Both the position numbers and the translations under genes were made by a program. The notes beneath the pieces are model-generated. The model ran no database searches. It was not told the DNA's origin and was given only the letters and a program-made list of their open reading frames with translations. A DNA stretch of 31,559 nt from positions 1-31,559 of the forward strand of contig JBGALV010000059.1 in the NCBI GenBank assembly GCA_044223515.1, in the 5' to 3' direction. The DNA is from SHVZ01 sp044223515. Its GTDB lineage: Bacteria; Pseudomonadota; Alphaproteobacteria; SHVZ01. This document shows, piece after piece, positions 24,801 through 31,112 of the stretch. How positions within the stretch are numbered: position 1 is the stretch's first letter; each line of letters begins with the position of its first letter.

Positions 24801-25321
24801 TCGCCCGCGCCGTCGCCCGCTACTACTTCAAGCTCCTCGCCTACAAGGACGAGTACGAGGTGGCGCGACTCTACACCGACGGCACCTTCGAGAAGCAGCT
24901 GGCCGAGACTTTCGAGAGCTACGAGAAGCTGACCTTCCACCTGGCGCCGCCGATGGTCGCGGAGCGCGACGCGGTCTCGGGCCACCTGAAAAAGCGCACC
25001 TTCGGCCCGTGGATGCGGACGGCGTTCAAGGTGCTGGCGAAGATGAAGGGTCTTCGCGGCACGCGCTGGGATGTCTTCGGCCGCACCGACGAGCGGAAGA
25101 TGGAGCGCCAGCTGATCGCCGACTATGAGCGGCTGATCGAGGAGGTGATCGCCAAGCTCACGCCGGACCGCCACGCGATCGCGGTCGACCTCGCGAGTCT
25201 ACCGGAACGGATCCGCGGATACGGCCACATCAAGGAAAAGGCAGTCGCGGAGGCAAAGACCCGCGAGTCCGAGCTGATGGCCCGGTTCATCGACCCCGTG
25301 TCGAAGGCCGCCGCCGACTGA
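21857..25321 (+). CDS. Fused indolepyruvate:ferredoxin oxidoreductase family protein
   Basis: This 1154-residue protein fuses the parts that are separate IorA and IorB subunits in archaea. It would oxidatively decarboxylate aryl 2-oxoacids to acyl-CoA with thiamine diphosphate and Fe-S clusters. In order it has a pyrimidine-binding N-terminal domain, the CSGCPHNTST motif near residue 432, the thiamine motif GDGTYNHSG near 495, a cysteine cluster (CEGCGDCGVKSNC, then CNKDFSCVNGFC) near 633-680, the gamma-type domain VTGIGGTGVVTIGALLG near 719, and a C-terminal DUF6537-type region. ATG at 21857 has a GAGAGGGA ribosome site. It stands alone as a transcription unit. The exact substrate, for example arylpyruvates from aromatic amino acids, is inferred from the family. 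Confidence 0.93.
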   Translation: MALAKVSLADKYELDRGRVYLTGVQALVRLPIMQRQRDAAAGLDTGCFISGYRGSPLGTYDQQLWQAKRFLKNNNIHFQPGVNEDMAATAIWGSQQVNLFQGAKVDGVFSVWYGKGPGVDRSGDVLKHANNAGTSPLGGVLALAGDDHTCKSSTLAHQSEYAFMDASIPVLHPSGVQEILDYGLYGWAMSRYSGLWVALKAIAETMDSSASVAVDPERVKIAIPTDFEMPPGGLNIRWPDPPLEQEMRLHKYKLYAALAFARANKLDRTVIDSPRPRFGIVTTGKSYLDVMQALEDLGIDEAHASEIGLRVYKVGMVWPLEREGIRHFAEGLEEILVVEEKRAVIENQMKEQLYNWREDVRPRVIGKFDEQRNWILPSADELTPARIARVIAARIARFYTSERIAQRLAFLEAKEAALAKPKTDFKRTPWFCSGCPHNTSTRVPEGSRAVAGIGCHYMAVWMDRKTETFTQMGGEGASWIGQAPFTETQHIFANLGDGTYNHSGIMAIRAAVAANVNITYKLLYNDAVAMTGGQPADNGFDVPQLSRQLAAEGVKKVVVVADDPEKYPAGTDFAPGVTVHHRDQLDEVQRDLREMQGVTALIYDQTCAAEKRRRRKRGTFPDPDRRVVINELVCEGCGDCGVKSNCVSVVPVETEFGRKRAIDQSSCNKDFSCVNGFCPSFVSVEGAKLKKRRGKGDTPFPVLPEPTLPALDAPYGILVTGIGGTGVVTIGALLGMAAHIEGKGIAVLDQIGLAQKGGGVTTHVRIANKAEDIRAVRIAAGGARAVIGCDLVVTGGFDSLAKMEAGKTFVVVNSHETPTGDFSNKPDLAFPGRSFLDSLSDAVGQGGLDALDASRIATALLGDSIAANSFMMGYAWQKGLIPLSREAIEQAIELNAVAVDFNKQAFLWGRRAAHDMPLVLRAAGLDGSAPVAPPALTLDEMIAKRAAFLTDYQDAAYARRYEALVRRVIEAERTRAPGNDGLARAVARYYFKLLAYKDEYEVARLYTDGTFEKQLAETFESYEKLTFHLAPPMVAERDAVSGHLKKRTFGPWMRTAFKVLAKMKGLRGTRWDVFGRTDERKMERQLIADYERLIEEVIAKLTPDRHAIAVDLASLPERIRGYGHIKEKAVAEAKTRESELMARFIDPVSKAAAD

Positions 25322-25325
25322 GGGG

Positions 25326-26201
25326 TCAGCGCCGCCGAGCCGCTTCACGATAGAGGATGTAGAGACCGCTGCCGCAGATGACGACGGCGCCGAGCATCGT
25401 CGCCGTGGTTGGGATCTCGTCCCAGAAGAAGAAGCCGGCGGCGGTCATCCAGATCAGCGAGAAGTATCCCAGCGGCGCGATCAGTGCCGACGGCGCATAG
25501 CGCAACGACATCGTGTACCAGTACTGCGCGACACCGCCGCCGAGCCCGAGGCCGGCGAGGATCAGGAAGTCAGGCAGGCTCGGCGTCACCCACGAGAAGG
25601 GCAAGGTGCAGGTGAACACGATCAGCGCCAGGCCGGTATAAATGGTCGTCGTGGACGCTGCTGTCTCGGTCGCGCCCAGCTTCCGCATGGTCAGGTTGAC
25701 GAAAGTGCCGCAGAAGGCCCCGGCGAGCGCCACGAGCACACCCCATTCGAGCGCACCTTGCCCCGGCTGCATCATGACGACGACGCCGATGAAGCCGATC
25801 ACCACCGCCGACCAGCGATGGATGCCGACGCGCTCGCCGAGCAGCGGCACGGAGAGCGCGGTTACGAGGAGCGGCGAGACGAAGCCGTAGACGGTCGCGT
25901 CGGCGAGCGGGATCATCCGTAAAGCGTAGAACCCCAGCAGCATCGAGCTCATGCCAGCGGCCATGCGCGCGAGATGCATCGGGAAGCGGCCGGTCCTGAG
26001 TGTCCTGAGGCCGCCCTGGTGCATTACCATCACCATCGCCGGAACCAGCGCGAAGGCGTGACGGAAGAAGACGACCTCGTTCATCGGAATGCGATCGCCG
26101 ATCAGCTTCACCACCAGCGCCTGGGCGGAGAACAGCGCAACCGAGGCGAGCCCGAAGGCGATGCCGAGGAGATTGTCGCGACGGGTTTCCGGGTGCGGCA
26201 T
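25326..26201 (-). CDS. EamA/DMT-superfamily transporter
   Basis: This inner-membrane drug/metabolite-type transporter has 291 residues and about ten hydrophobic segments arranged as two EamA repeats. The first repeat covers about residues 10-140 (LLGIAFGLASVALFSAQALV and following). The second covers about 145-280 and ends GAVVICGSGLYILYREAARR. The substrate is unknown; members export amino acids, purines or other metabolites. The ATG at 26201 (MPHPETRRDNLLG) is preferred; a GTG at 26228 would add nine residues, and neither has a clear ribosome site. It converges with the oxidoreductase gene across 4 bases. Confidence 0.88.
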   Translation of the reverse strand: MPHPETRRDNLLGIAFGLASVALFSAQALVVKLIGDRIPMNEVVFFRHAFALVPAMVMVMHQGGLRTLRTGRFPMHLARMAAGMSSMLLGFYALRMIPLADATVYGFVSPLLVTALSVPLLGERVGIHRWSAVVIGFIGVVVMMQPGQGALEWGVLVALAGAFCGTFVNLTMRKLGATETAASTTTIYTGLALIVFTCTLPFSWVTPSLPDFLILAGLGLGGGVAQYWYTMSLRYAPSALIAPLGYFSLIWMTAAGFFFWDEIPTTATMLGAVVICGSGLYILYREAARRR

Positions 26202-26289
26202 GCGGAGCTGGAGCGGAAGGGCGCGCACTATCGCATGGGCACGGCCGTGCCGCCACGCTCCAACATCGGATCGGGTACGTGCGACTCGA

Positions 26290-26799
26290 TCAGGAAGCGA
26301 CGAAGATCAGCACGAGCCGCTCTTCATAGCTGCCTACGCCGGCGCTCGAAGGAACATCGATGTCGAGCGGCAAAGGATGATCGTGCAGATCGATCACGCT
26401 CTGCGCACGAACCAGGGTCGCCTCGCCGCCGACAAACTCCACTTCCGCCGAGCCGAGCTTGAGCCGATACCGAAGAATGCCTCCGGACGTGCCGTCGATC
26501 AGGCAAGGCGTGCCGACGGAACGCGCTGCCTGCGACGCCAACCGAACCGAGAAGTTCCTCGTATTGGCAGAGATATCGAGCTCGAGAAGCCGTTGTCGTC
26601 CGGCGCGGAGGCTCGCTCCGCTCGCCGACCAGGCCTCGCCGGTCATCAGGATCCGCGTCTGCGGCTGTACCTCACCCAGGAGCCGCAAACGCGTTTCCGC
26701 GGCTTCCAGCCATTCCTGGCCCGTCGACAGCAATGCAAAAGCAACGGCGGCAATCGTTGTCACCGATACAGCAATCGCAAGCAATCGCGCCGACTTCAT
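26290..26799 (-). CDS. Unrecognised membrane-anchored or secreted protein
   Basis: I do not recognise this 169-residue protein. It starts MKSARLLAIAVSVTTIAAVA, a basic start followed by a hydrophobic stretch typical of a signal anchor or signal peptide. The rest looks like alternating beta strands (LRLLGEVQPQTRILMTG, then LRYRLKLGSAEVEFVGGEAT) and ends EERLVLIFVAS. It has one cysteine in the mature part (TPCLIDG). The frame is open upstream to 26943, but that part lacks coding character. Third-position G/C looks lower than in the neighbouring genes, which hints at acquisition or relaxed selection; I have not computed it. The gene lies divergent from the NTF2-like gene across a palindrome-bearing spacer. 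It may be a real lineage-specific gene. Confidence 0.5.
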   Translation of the reverse strand: MKSARLLAIAVSVTTIAAVAFALLSTGQEWLEAAETRLRLLGEVQPQTRILMTGEAWSASGASLRAGRQRLLELDISANTRNFSVRLASQAARSVGTPCLIDGTSGGILRYRLKLGSAEVEFVGGEATLVRAQSVIDLHDHPLPLDIDVPSSAGVGSYEERLVLIFVAS

Positions 26800-26831
26800 G
26801 CATGCAGAATGCGTCTTGTCCGATACGATTG

Positions 26832-26843
26832 CTTGGATCCAAG
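26832..26843. repeat. 12-bp perfect palindrome in the divergent spacer
   Basis: CTTGGATCCAAG is self-complementary. It lies about 33 bases upstream of the unrecognised gene's start. CTTGG recurs twice more downstream in the spacer. It is a possible operator; no regulator is known. Confidence 0.35.
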
Positions 26844-26902
26844 TCAAACCGGAAGACTTGGCCGAAATTTGGCGAGCATTTATCAGTGACGCCGCATATC
26901 TT

Positions 26903-26920
26903 GGCGAAGGCGCCTTCGCC
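26903..26920. repeat. 18-bp perfect palindrome upstream of the NTF2-like gene
   Basis: GGCGAAGGCGCCTTCGCC is fully self-complementary. It lies 44 bases before the NTF2-like gene start. It is a possible operator or hairpin; no T-run follows, so a terminator is unlikely. Confidence 0.4.
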
Positions 26921-26964
26921 GACCGGCTCGGCAAGCGCCCCAAATTCCCGGCAGGAGATCCAGC

Positions 26965-27324
26965 GTGCGGCCGAAGGACGTGGTGAAGGCGTGGGTCGAG
27001 TCATTCAATCGAGCGGACGCGGACGCACTCGCCGCCTTCTACGAGGAAGCGGCGATCAACCACCAGGTCGCCGAGGCGCCGGTGGAGGGCCGCATGGCCA
27101 TCCGCAGGATGTTCGCCGACGGATTCGCGGCCGCGAAGATGGTCTACATCGTCGAGAACATCTTCGAGGGCGGCGAGTGGGCGATCCTCGAGTGGCGGGA
27201 TCCGCTGGGGCTTCGCGGCTGCGGCTTCTTCCACGTCCGCGCCGGCAAGATCGCCTTCCAGCGCGGCTACTGGGACAAGCTCAGCTTTCTTCGTCAGCAG
27301 AACCTGCCGCTCCCCAAAGAGTAA
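26965..27324 (+). CDS. NTF2-like/SnoaL-like family protein
   Basis: This small 119-residue protein has the cone-shaped NTF2-like fold. It begins with the typical helix VVKAWVESFNRADADALAAF, then YEEAAINHQVAEAPVEGRMA, and strands ending in GCGFFHVRAGKIAFQRGYWD. Members are enzymes (isomerases, cyclases) or ligand-binding proteins; the specific role is unknown. The start is GTG at 26965, with AGGAGA about 7 bases upstream. It lies 5 bases before the dihydrofolate reductase-like gene, so the pair is probably cotranscribed. Confidence 0.8.
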   Translation: MRPKDVVKAWVESFNRADADALAAFYEEAAINHQVAEAPVEGRMAIRRMFADGFAAAKMVYIVENIFEGGEWAILEWRDPLGLRGCGFFHVRAGKIAFQRGYWDKLSFLRQQNLPLPKE

Positions 27325-27329
27325 AGCGC

Positions 27330-27854
27330 ATGACCATCTGGCACTGCCACGCCGCCGTCTCCCTCGACTTAAAACTCGCGCGGCGGGACGGCTCGGTCGA
27401 TTGGCTGATGGACTACCCGCCCGACGAGGCCCTGGGCTTCGCAGGGTTCCTGGCGTCGGTCGACGCGCTCCTCATGGGCCGGGGAACCTTCGATGCGGTC
27501 AGGGCCATGGGCGATTGGCCGTATCCCGACAAGCCGACCGTCGTGCTGACGAGCCGGCCGCTTCACGACGCGCCGCCGAAGGTCTCGACGCGGTCGGGCG
27601 CACTTGCCCCGATCGTCGCCGAGATGGAGAGCGCCGGCTATAGCCGGGTCTGGATCGAAGGCGGCGGCGTGGTCATCCGGGACATGCTCGCGATCGGCAA
27701 GCTCGACGTTCTCGAGCTTGCCGTCATTCCCGTCGTTCTCGGCGACGGCATCCCGCTGTTCCCGGAAGGAACCGGCGAGGCGGGCTTCACTCTCGAGACG
27801 GCTAAGCCCTGGATCAAGGGCGCGATGCACCTCGTCTATCGCCGGGCTCGATGA
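27330..27854 (+). CDS. Dihydrofolate reductase/RibD C-terminal family protein
   Basis: This 174-residue protein has the RibD_C/DHFR-like fold. It begins MTIWHCHAAVSLDLKLARRD, contains the LMGRGTFDAVRAMGDWPYPD block and PTVVLTSRPL, and ends with WIEGGGVVIRDML and the VIPVVLGDGIPLFPEG signature. Members use NADPH to reduce pteridine- or flavin-precursor-like substrates; this group is not the housekeeping FolA. The ATG at 27330 is 5 bases after the NTF2-like stop; the frame is open further upstream but overlaps that gene. Substrate unknown. Confidence 0.85.
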   Translation: MTIWHCHAAVSLDLKLARRDGSVDWLMDYPPDEALGFAGFLASVDALLMGRGTFDAVRAMGDWPYPDKPTVVLTSRPLHDAPPKVSTRSGALAPIVAEMESAGYSRVWIEGGGVVIRDMLAIGKLDVLELAVIPVVLGDGIPLFPEGTGEAGFTLETAKPWIKGAMHLVYRRAR

Positions 27855-27861
27855 GCCCGGC
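27841..27861. terminator. Hairpin between convergent genes, possible bidirectional terminator
   Basis: GCCGGGCTC and GAGCCCGGC form a perfect 9-bp stem around GAT, overlapping the stop codon of the DHFR-like gene and lying 9 bases after the gapR stop. No T-run follows on either strand, so it may only stabilise or weakly terminate both transcripts. Confidence 0.4.
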
Positions 27862-27870
27862 CGAGGCGAG

Positions 27871-28119
27871 CTACTCCATCATCCCGAGTGCCTGCTTGTA
27901 GAGATCGAGCAGCGTCTCCTGCTCGTCGACGTCGTCCTTGTCCATTTTCCGGATCTTCAGGATCTGACGCATGATCTTGGTGTCGAAGCCGTTCCCCTTG
28001 GCCTCGGCGAACACGTCCTTGATATCGGCGGCAAGCGCCGCCTTCTCTTCTTCAAGGCGCTCGATCCGCTCGATGAATGACTTGAGGCGTTCGCCCGAAA
28101 TGCCGCCGACGTCGGCCAT
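27871..28119 (-). CDS. gapR: GapR family nucleoid-associated protein (DUF2312)
   Basis: GapR binds overtwisted DNA ahead of replication and transcription forks in Caulobacter and is conserved in alphaproteobacteria. This 82-residue protein matches the family along its length: the long helix LKSFIERIERLEEEKAALAA, then DIKDVFAEAKGNGFDTKIMR and QILKIRKMDKDDVDEQETLL. The ATG at 28119 is the family start (MADVGGISGERL); the longer open frame upstream has no similarity. It converges with the DHFR-like gene. Confidence 0.92.
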   Translation of the reverse strand: MADVGGISGERLKSFIERIERLEEEKAALAADIKDVFAEAKGNGFDTKIMRQILKIRKMDKDDVDEQETLLDLYKQALGMME

Positions 28120-28187
28120 GCCCGATTTTCCGCTTGAAGCTTGAGGTGATGGAAAGCGGCGGACCTTAACGGCTCGGGTTGGGGCGT

Positions 28188-28484
28188 TCAACCGTGCTTG
28201 TGGCTTTGGGCGAAGGCCTTCTGCTGCTCGGCCGACGCTTCCTTCTGGTATTTCGACTTCCACTCGGAATAGGGCATGCCGTAGACCATCTCGCGCGCCC
28301 GGTCGTCGGAGATATCCACACCCTTCTCGGTCGCCGCCGCCCGGTACCACTTGGAAAGGCAGTTCCGGCAGAAGCCCGCGAGGTTCATCAGGTCGATGTT
28401 CTGGACGTCGGTGCGCTTCCGCAGATGCTCGACGAGGGTCCTGAACGCCGCCGCTTCGAGCTCGGTCTGGGTCTGCTTGTCCAT
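28188..28484 (-). CDS. DUF1244 family protein
   Basis: This 98-residue protein matches the DUF1244 family, common in alpha- and gammaproteobacteria. The conserved core is LVEHLRKRTDVQNIDLMNLA followed by GFCRNCLSKWYRAAA, with the paired cysteines that may bind metal. The second conserved block is MVYGMPYSEWKSKYQKEA. It is soluble and its function is unknown. The ATG at 28484 has a GGAGAGAG ribosome site. Confidence 0.9.
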   Translation of the reverse strand: MDKQTQTELEAAAFRTLVEHLRKRTDVQNIDLMNLAGFCRNCLSKWYRAAATEKGVDISDDRAREMVYGMPYSEWKSKYQKEASAEQQKAFAQSHKHG

Positions 28485-28543
28485 GTCTCTCTCCGATCGG
28501 TGCCTCCTGCCAAGCTCAGCACGAGGACTGTCTTTTTCAAGGT

Positions 28544-29866
28544 CTAGCGGGACGTCAGCTTGAGCTCGATGCGCCGGTTGCGACGACGGATCGCTTCGTC
28601 GCCGCCCTCCTCGAGCGGCTGGAACTCGCCGTAGCCGGCGGCGGCAAGCCGCTGTGCGGGCAGGCCCTGGCTGATCAGGAACTTCACCACGGACGTCGCG
28701 CGCGCCGTCGACAGTTCCCAGTTCGACGGGAATTGCGGCGTCGCGATCCGGACCGTATCGGTGTGGCCGTCCACCTGCAGCACCCAGTTGATGTCGCTGG
28801 GGATCGTCTGGATGATGTCGCGGAGCGTGCGCGCGAGCTGCCAGAGCTGCTCCTGGCCTTCCATGCCGAGCGTCGCGGATCCGGAGGCGAACAGCACCTC
28901 GGACTGGAAGACGAAGCGGTCGCCGACGACGCGGATGTCCTGGCGGTCGCCGAGCGCCTCGCGGAGCCGCCCGAAGAACTCGGAGCGATATCGCGCCAGC
29001 TCCTCGACCTTGCTGGCCAGCGCCAGGTTGAGGCGGCGGCCGAGATCAGCGATCTGGACCTGCTGCTCCTTGGACTTCTCTTCCGACACGTCGAGGGCCG
29101 ACTGGATGCGTGCGAGCTGCTGGCGAAGGGCGAGCAGCTGCCGGTTGAGGAGGTCGACCTGCTCCTGCGCCTGCGCGGTCAGCTTCTCCTGCTCGGTCAG
29201 CTTGGTCGCGGTCTCCTCGCGCTCGCGCTGGACCAGGAGCGTGCGCTCCTCCGCACCGACACGCTTCGCTTCCTCGGCCTTCCGGGCTTCGTCGGCGGTG
29301 GCAAGCCTCGCCTCCAGCTCCTTGGAACGGTCGCGGATCGCGCCGAGCTCGCGCTCGTTCGCCTCGAGCCGTGCGGCGAGCTGGCCGACGCGGGCCTCGA
29401 GATCGTCCTTCACCTTGCGCAGCGCCTCGATGTCGCGGCCGAGCTGTGCCGCCTCGGCCTCCTTCGAGGTGATCGCCGCCTGGGCCTGCGCCCGTCCCTG
29501 CTCGGACTGCGTCAGCCTCGCCTGCAGGGAGTCGCGCTCGCGCGACAGGTCGGTGACGCGGAGCTGAAGCTGGTCGCGGGCCGCGGTCGAGGCCTGGAGC
29601 TCGGCGGCGAGCTGGGCGATGTTGAGGCGGAGCTCGGCCGAAGTCTCCTTCTCGATCGACAGCATCTGCGAGAGCTCGGAGAGCTGGCGGTTGAGCCGGC
29701 TTAACGTCTCGTCGCGGCCGGAGAGCGCCGCCGACAGGTAGAACTGCGACAGCACGAACACCAGCAGCACGAAGATGATGACCATGAGCAGCGTGGCCAG
29801 CGCATCGACGAAGCCCGGCCAGATATCGAAGCCGCCGCGGCTCCGGCCGGAGGCCGGCGTGCTCAT
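28544..29866 (-). CDS. MotB/OmpA-like protein with a long coiled coil
   Basis: The product has 440 residues. Residues 20-45 form one membrane helix preceded by WPGFVDALATLLM; the aspartate at residue 21 sits where MotB, ExbD and TolR carry the proton-binding aspartate. Residues about 50-300 form a long, charged coiled coil. The C-terminal domain (about 305-440) is OmpA-like and peptidoglycan-binding (LQVDGHTDTVRIATP, then NWELSTARATSVVKFLISQG and RRRNRRIELKL). It overlaps the MotA-like gene by 4 bases (ATGA). The two probably form a proton-driven complex that reaches through the periplasm to the cell wall. No flagellar genes lie nearby. It is often annotated as a peptidoglycan-binding protein. 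Confidence 0.85.
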   Translation of the reverse strand: MSTPASGRSRGGFDIWPGFVDALATLLMVIIFVLLVFVLSQFYLSAALSGRDETLSRLNRQLSELSQMLSIEKETSAELRLNIAQLAAELQASTAARDQLQLRVTDLSRERDSLQARLTQSEQGRAQAQAAITSKEAEAAQLGRDIEALRKVKDDLEARVGQLAARLEANERELGAIRDRSKELEARLATADEARKAEEAKRVGAEERTLLVQREREETATKLTEQEKLTAQAQEQVDLLNRQLLALRQQLARIQSALDVSEEKSKEQQVQIADLGRRLNLALASKVEELARYRSEFFGRLREALGDRQDIRVVGDRFVFQSEVLFASGSATLGMEGQEQLWQLARTLRDIIQTIPSDINWVLQVDGHTDTVRIATPQFPSNWELSTARATSVVKFLISQGLPAQRLAAAGYGEFQPLEEGGDEAIRRRNRRIELKLTSR

Positions 29867-31074
29867 GACGGCGACCGCGTCCTGGTCGGCCGAGGCGCGG
29901 GCGGCGCCGGCTGCGGGGCGGGCTTGCTCTGCTCGTCGGCGAGGGCCGCGATGGTCCGCGCGAGAAGCCGGATCTCGCTCCTGACTTCCTCAGAGGTCTG
30001 CTGGCGGCCACTCGCCAGCTCGTCGACCAGGCGGGAGAGATAGACCTCGATGTTCCGGATGTGCGAGCGCGTCGCCTCGTCGCCGCCGAGCCCGCCGCCC
30101 GAGATCGCGTCGGCCATGCGCGAGAGGATCGGCTTCAGCTCCATCTGGCTTTCGGCGAGGCGCAGCATCAGCTGCTGCTCGGCCTTCATCTGGTCGGTCA
30201 GCACCGACAGCTTCTCGGTCAGCTGCATCAGCTGGTTGTTGGCGCCGCGCCTGGAATCCTCGCCGCGCGCGACGCTGCGCTGCAGGTCGTCCATGCTGTC
30301 GGCGGTGCGCTCGATCAGCGCCTGCAGGAAGGCCGGCACGCTGGTCATCTCGCCGCCTTCGGCGATCGCAGGCCCGGCCCCGACCTTGGTCATGCCGGCG
30401 AGCCATTCCTCGAGCTCGTTGTAGAAGCGGTTCTGCGCCTGGCTCGCCTGCAGGTCGAGGAAGCCCAGCACCAGCGAGCCGGCAAGGCCGAGCATCGAGG
30501 AGCTGAAGGCGGTGCCCATGCCGCCGAGCGGTGCCTGCAGACCGGCCTTGAGCTCGTTGAAGAACTGGTTGATGTCGCCGCCGACGGTACCGAGCCCGCC
30601 GATCACGCCGGCGATCGAGGCGACCGTCTCGAGCAGGCCCCAGAAGGTGCCGAGCAATCCCAAGAAGACCAACAGCCCGATCATGTAGCGCGAGATGTCT
30701 CGCCCCTCATCGAGCCGGGCGCGGATCGAATCCAGCAGCGAGCGCGTGGCGATGGCCGAGAGCGTGATGCGGCTGCCGACCTGGCGGTCGCCGAGCATCG
30801 CCGAGAGCGGTGCCAGCAGCCGCGGCGGACGCTGCACCGAGAGGCCGGGCGCGTTGCGGCGATAGGTGTCGAGCCAGCGCGCTTCTGGCTGCAGCTGCAG
30901 AACCTGGCGGAAGATGTAGGCGATGCCGATCAGCAGCGCCCCGACGATGCCGGCGTTCAGCGCGACGTTCGCCATGAAGGCGTGCACGAGAGCCGGGAAG
31001 AGGGCCGCCACCAGCGCCGCCACCGCCGCGACGAACAGCAGCATGCGGGTAAGATAACGCCCAGGTCCGGTCAT
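29863..31074 (-). CDS. MotA/TolQ/ExbB-like proton channel protein
   Basis: The product has 403 residues. Hydrophobic segments near residues 10-32 and 38-56 are followed by a cytoplasmic part and then two more helices in about 135-235 (MIGLLVFLGLLGTFWGLLET and MGTAFSSSMLGLAGSLVLGF), the MotA/ExbB core. The C-terminal half is predicted cytoplasmic and helical, with a proline-rich end (KPAPQPAPPAPRPTR). The ATG at 31074 is used. It lies upstream of the MotB-like gene with a 4-base overlap, and 38 bases after the OmpA-domain gene. With them it forms a likely stator-type complex powered by protons. Confidence 0.87.
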   Translation of the reverse strand: MTGPGRYLTRMLLFVAAVAALVAALFPALVHAFMANVALNAGIVGALLIGIAYIFRQVLQLQPEARWLDTYRRNAPGLSVQRPPRLLAPLSAMLGDRQVGSRITLSAIATRSLLDSIRARLDEGRDISRYMIGLLVFLGLLGTFWGLLETVASIAGVIGGLGTVGGDINQFFNELKAGLQAPLGGMGTAFSSSMLGLAGSLVLGFLDLQASQAQNRFYNELEEWLAGMTKVGAGPAIAEGGEMTSVPAFLQALIERTADSMDDLQRSVARGEDSRRGANNQLMQLTEKLSVLTDQMKAEQQLMLRLAESQMELKPILSRMADAISGGGLGGDEATRSHIRNIEVYLSRLVDELASGRQQTSEEVRSEIRLLARTIAALADEQSKPAPQPAPPAPRPTRTRSPS

Positions 31075-31112
31075 GGCCTTGTCCTCGCGACGACGGTCGT
31101 GATCCGACTAGG

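Noticed and set aside
26239..26250. 12-bp palindrome GCACGGCCGTGC upstream of the EamA gene
   Set aside because: A GC-only short palindrome of this size is easily expected by chance in this DNA, and no supporting element is near.
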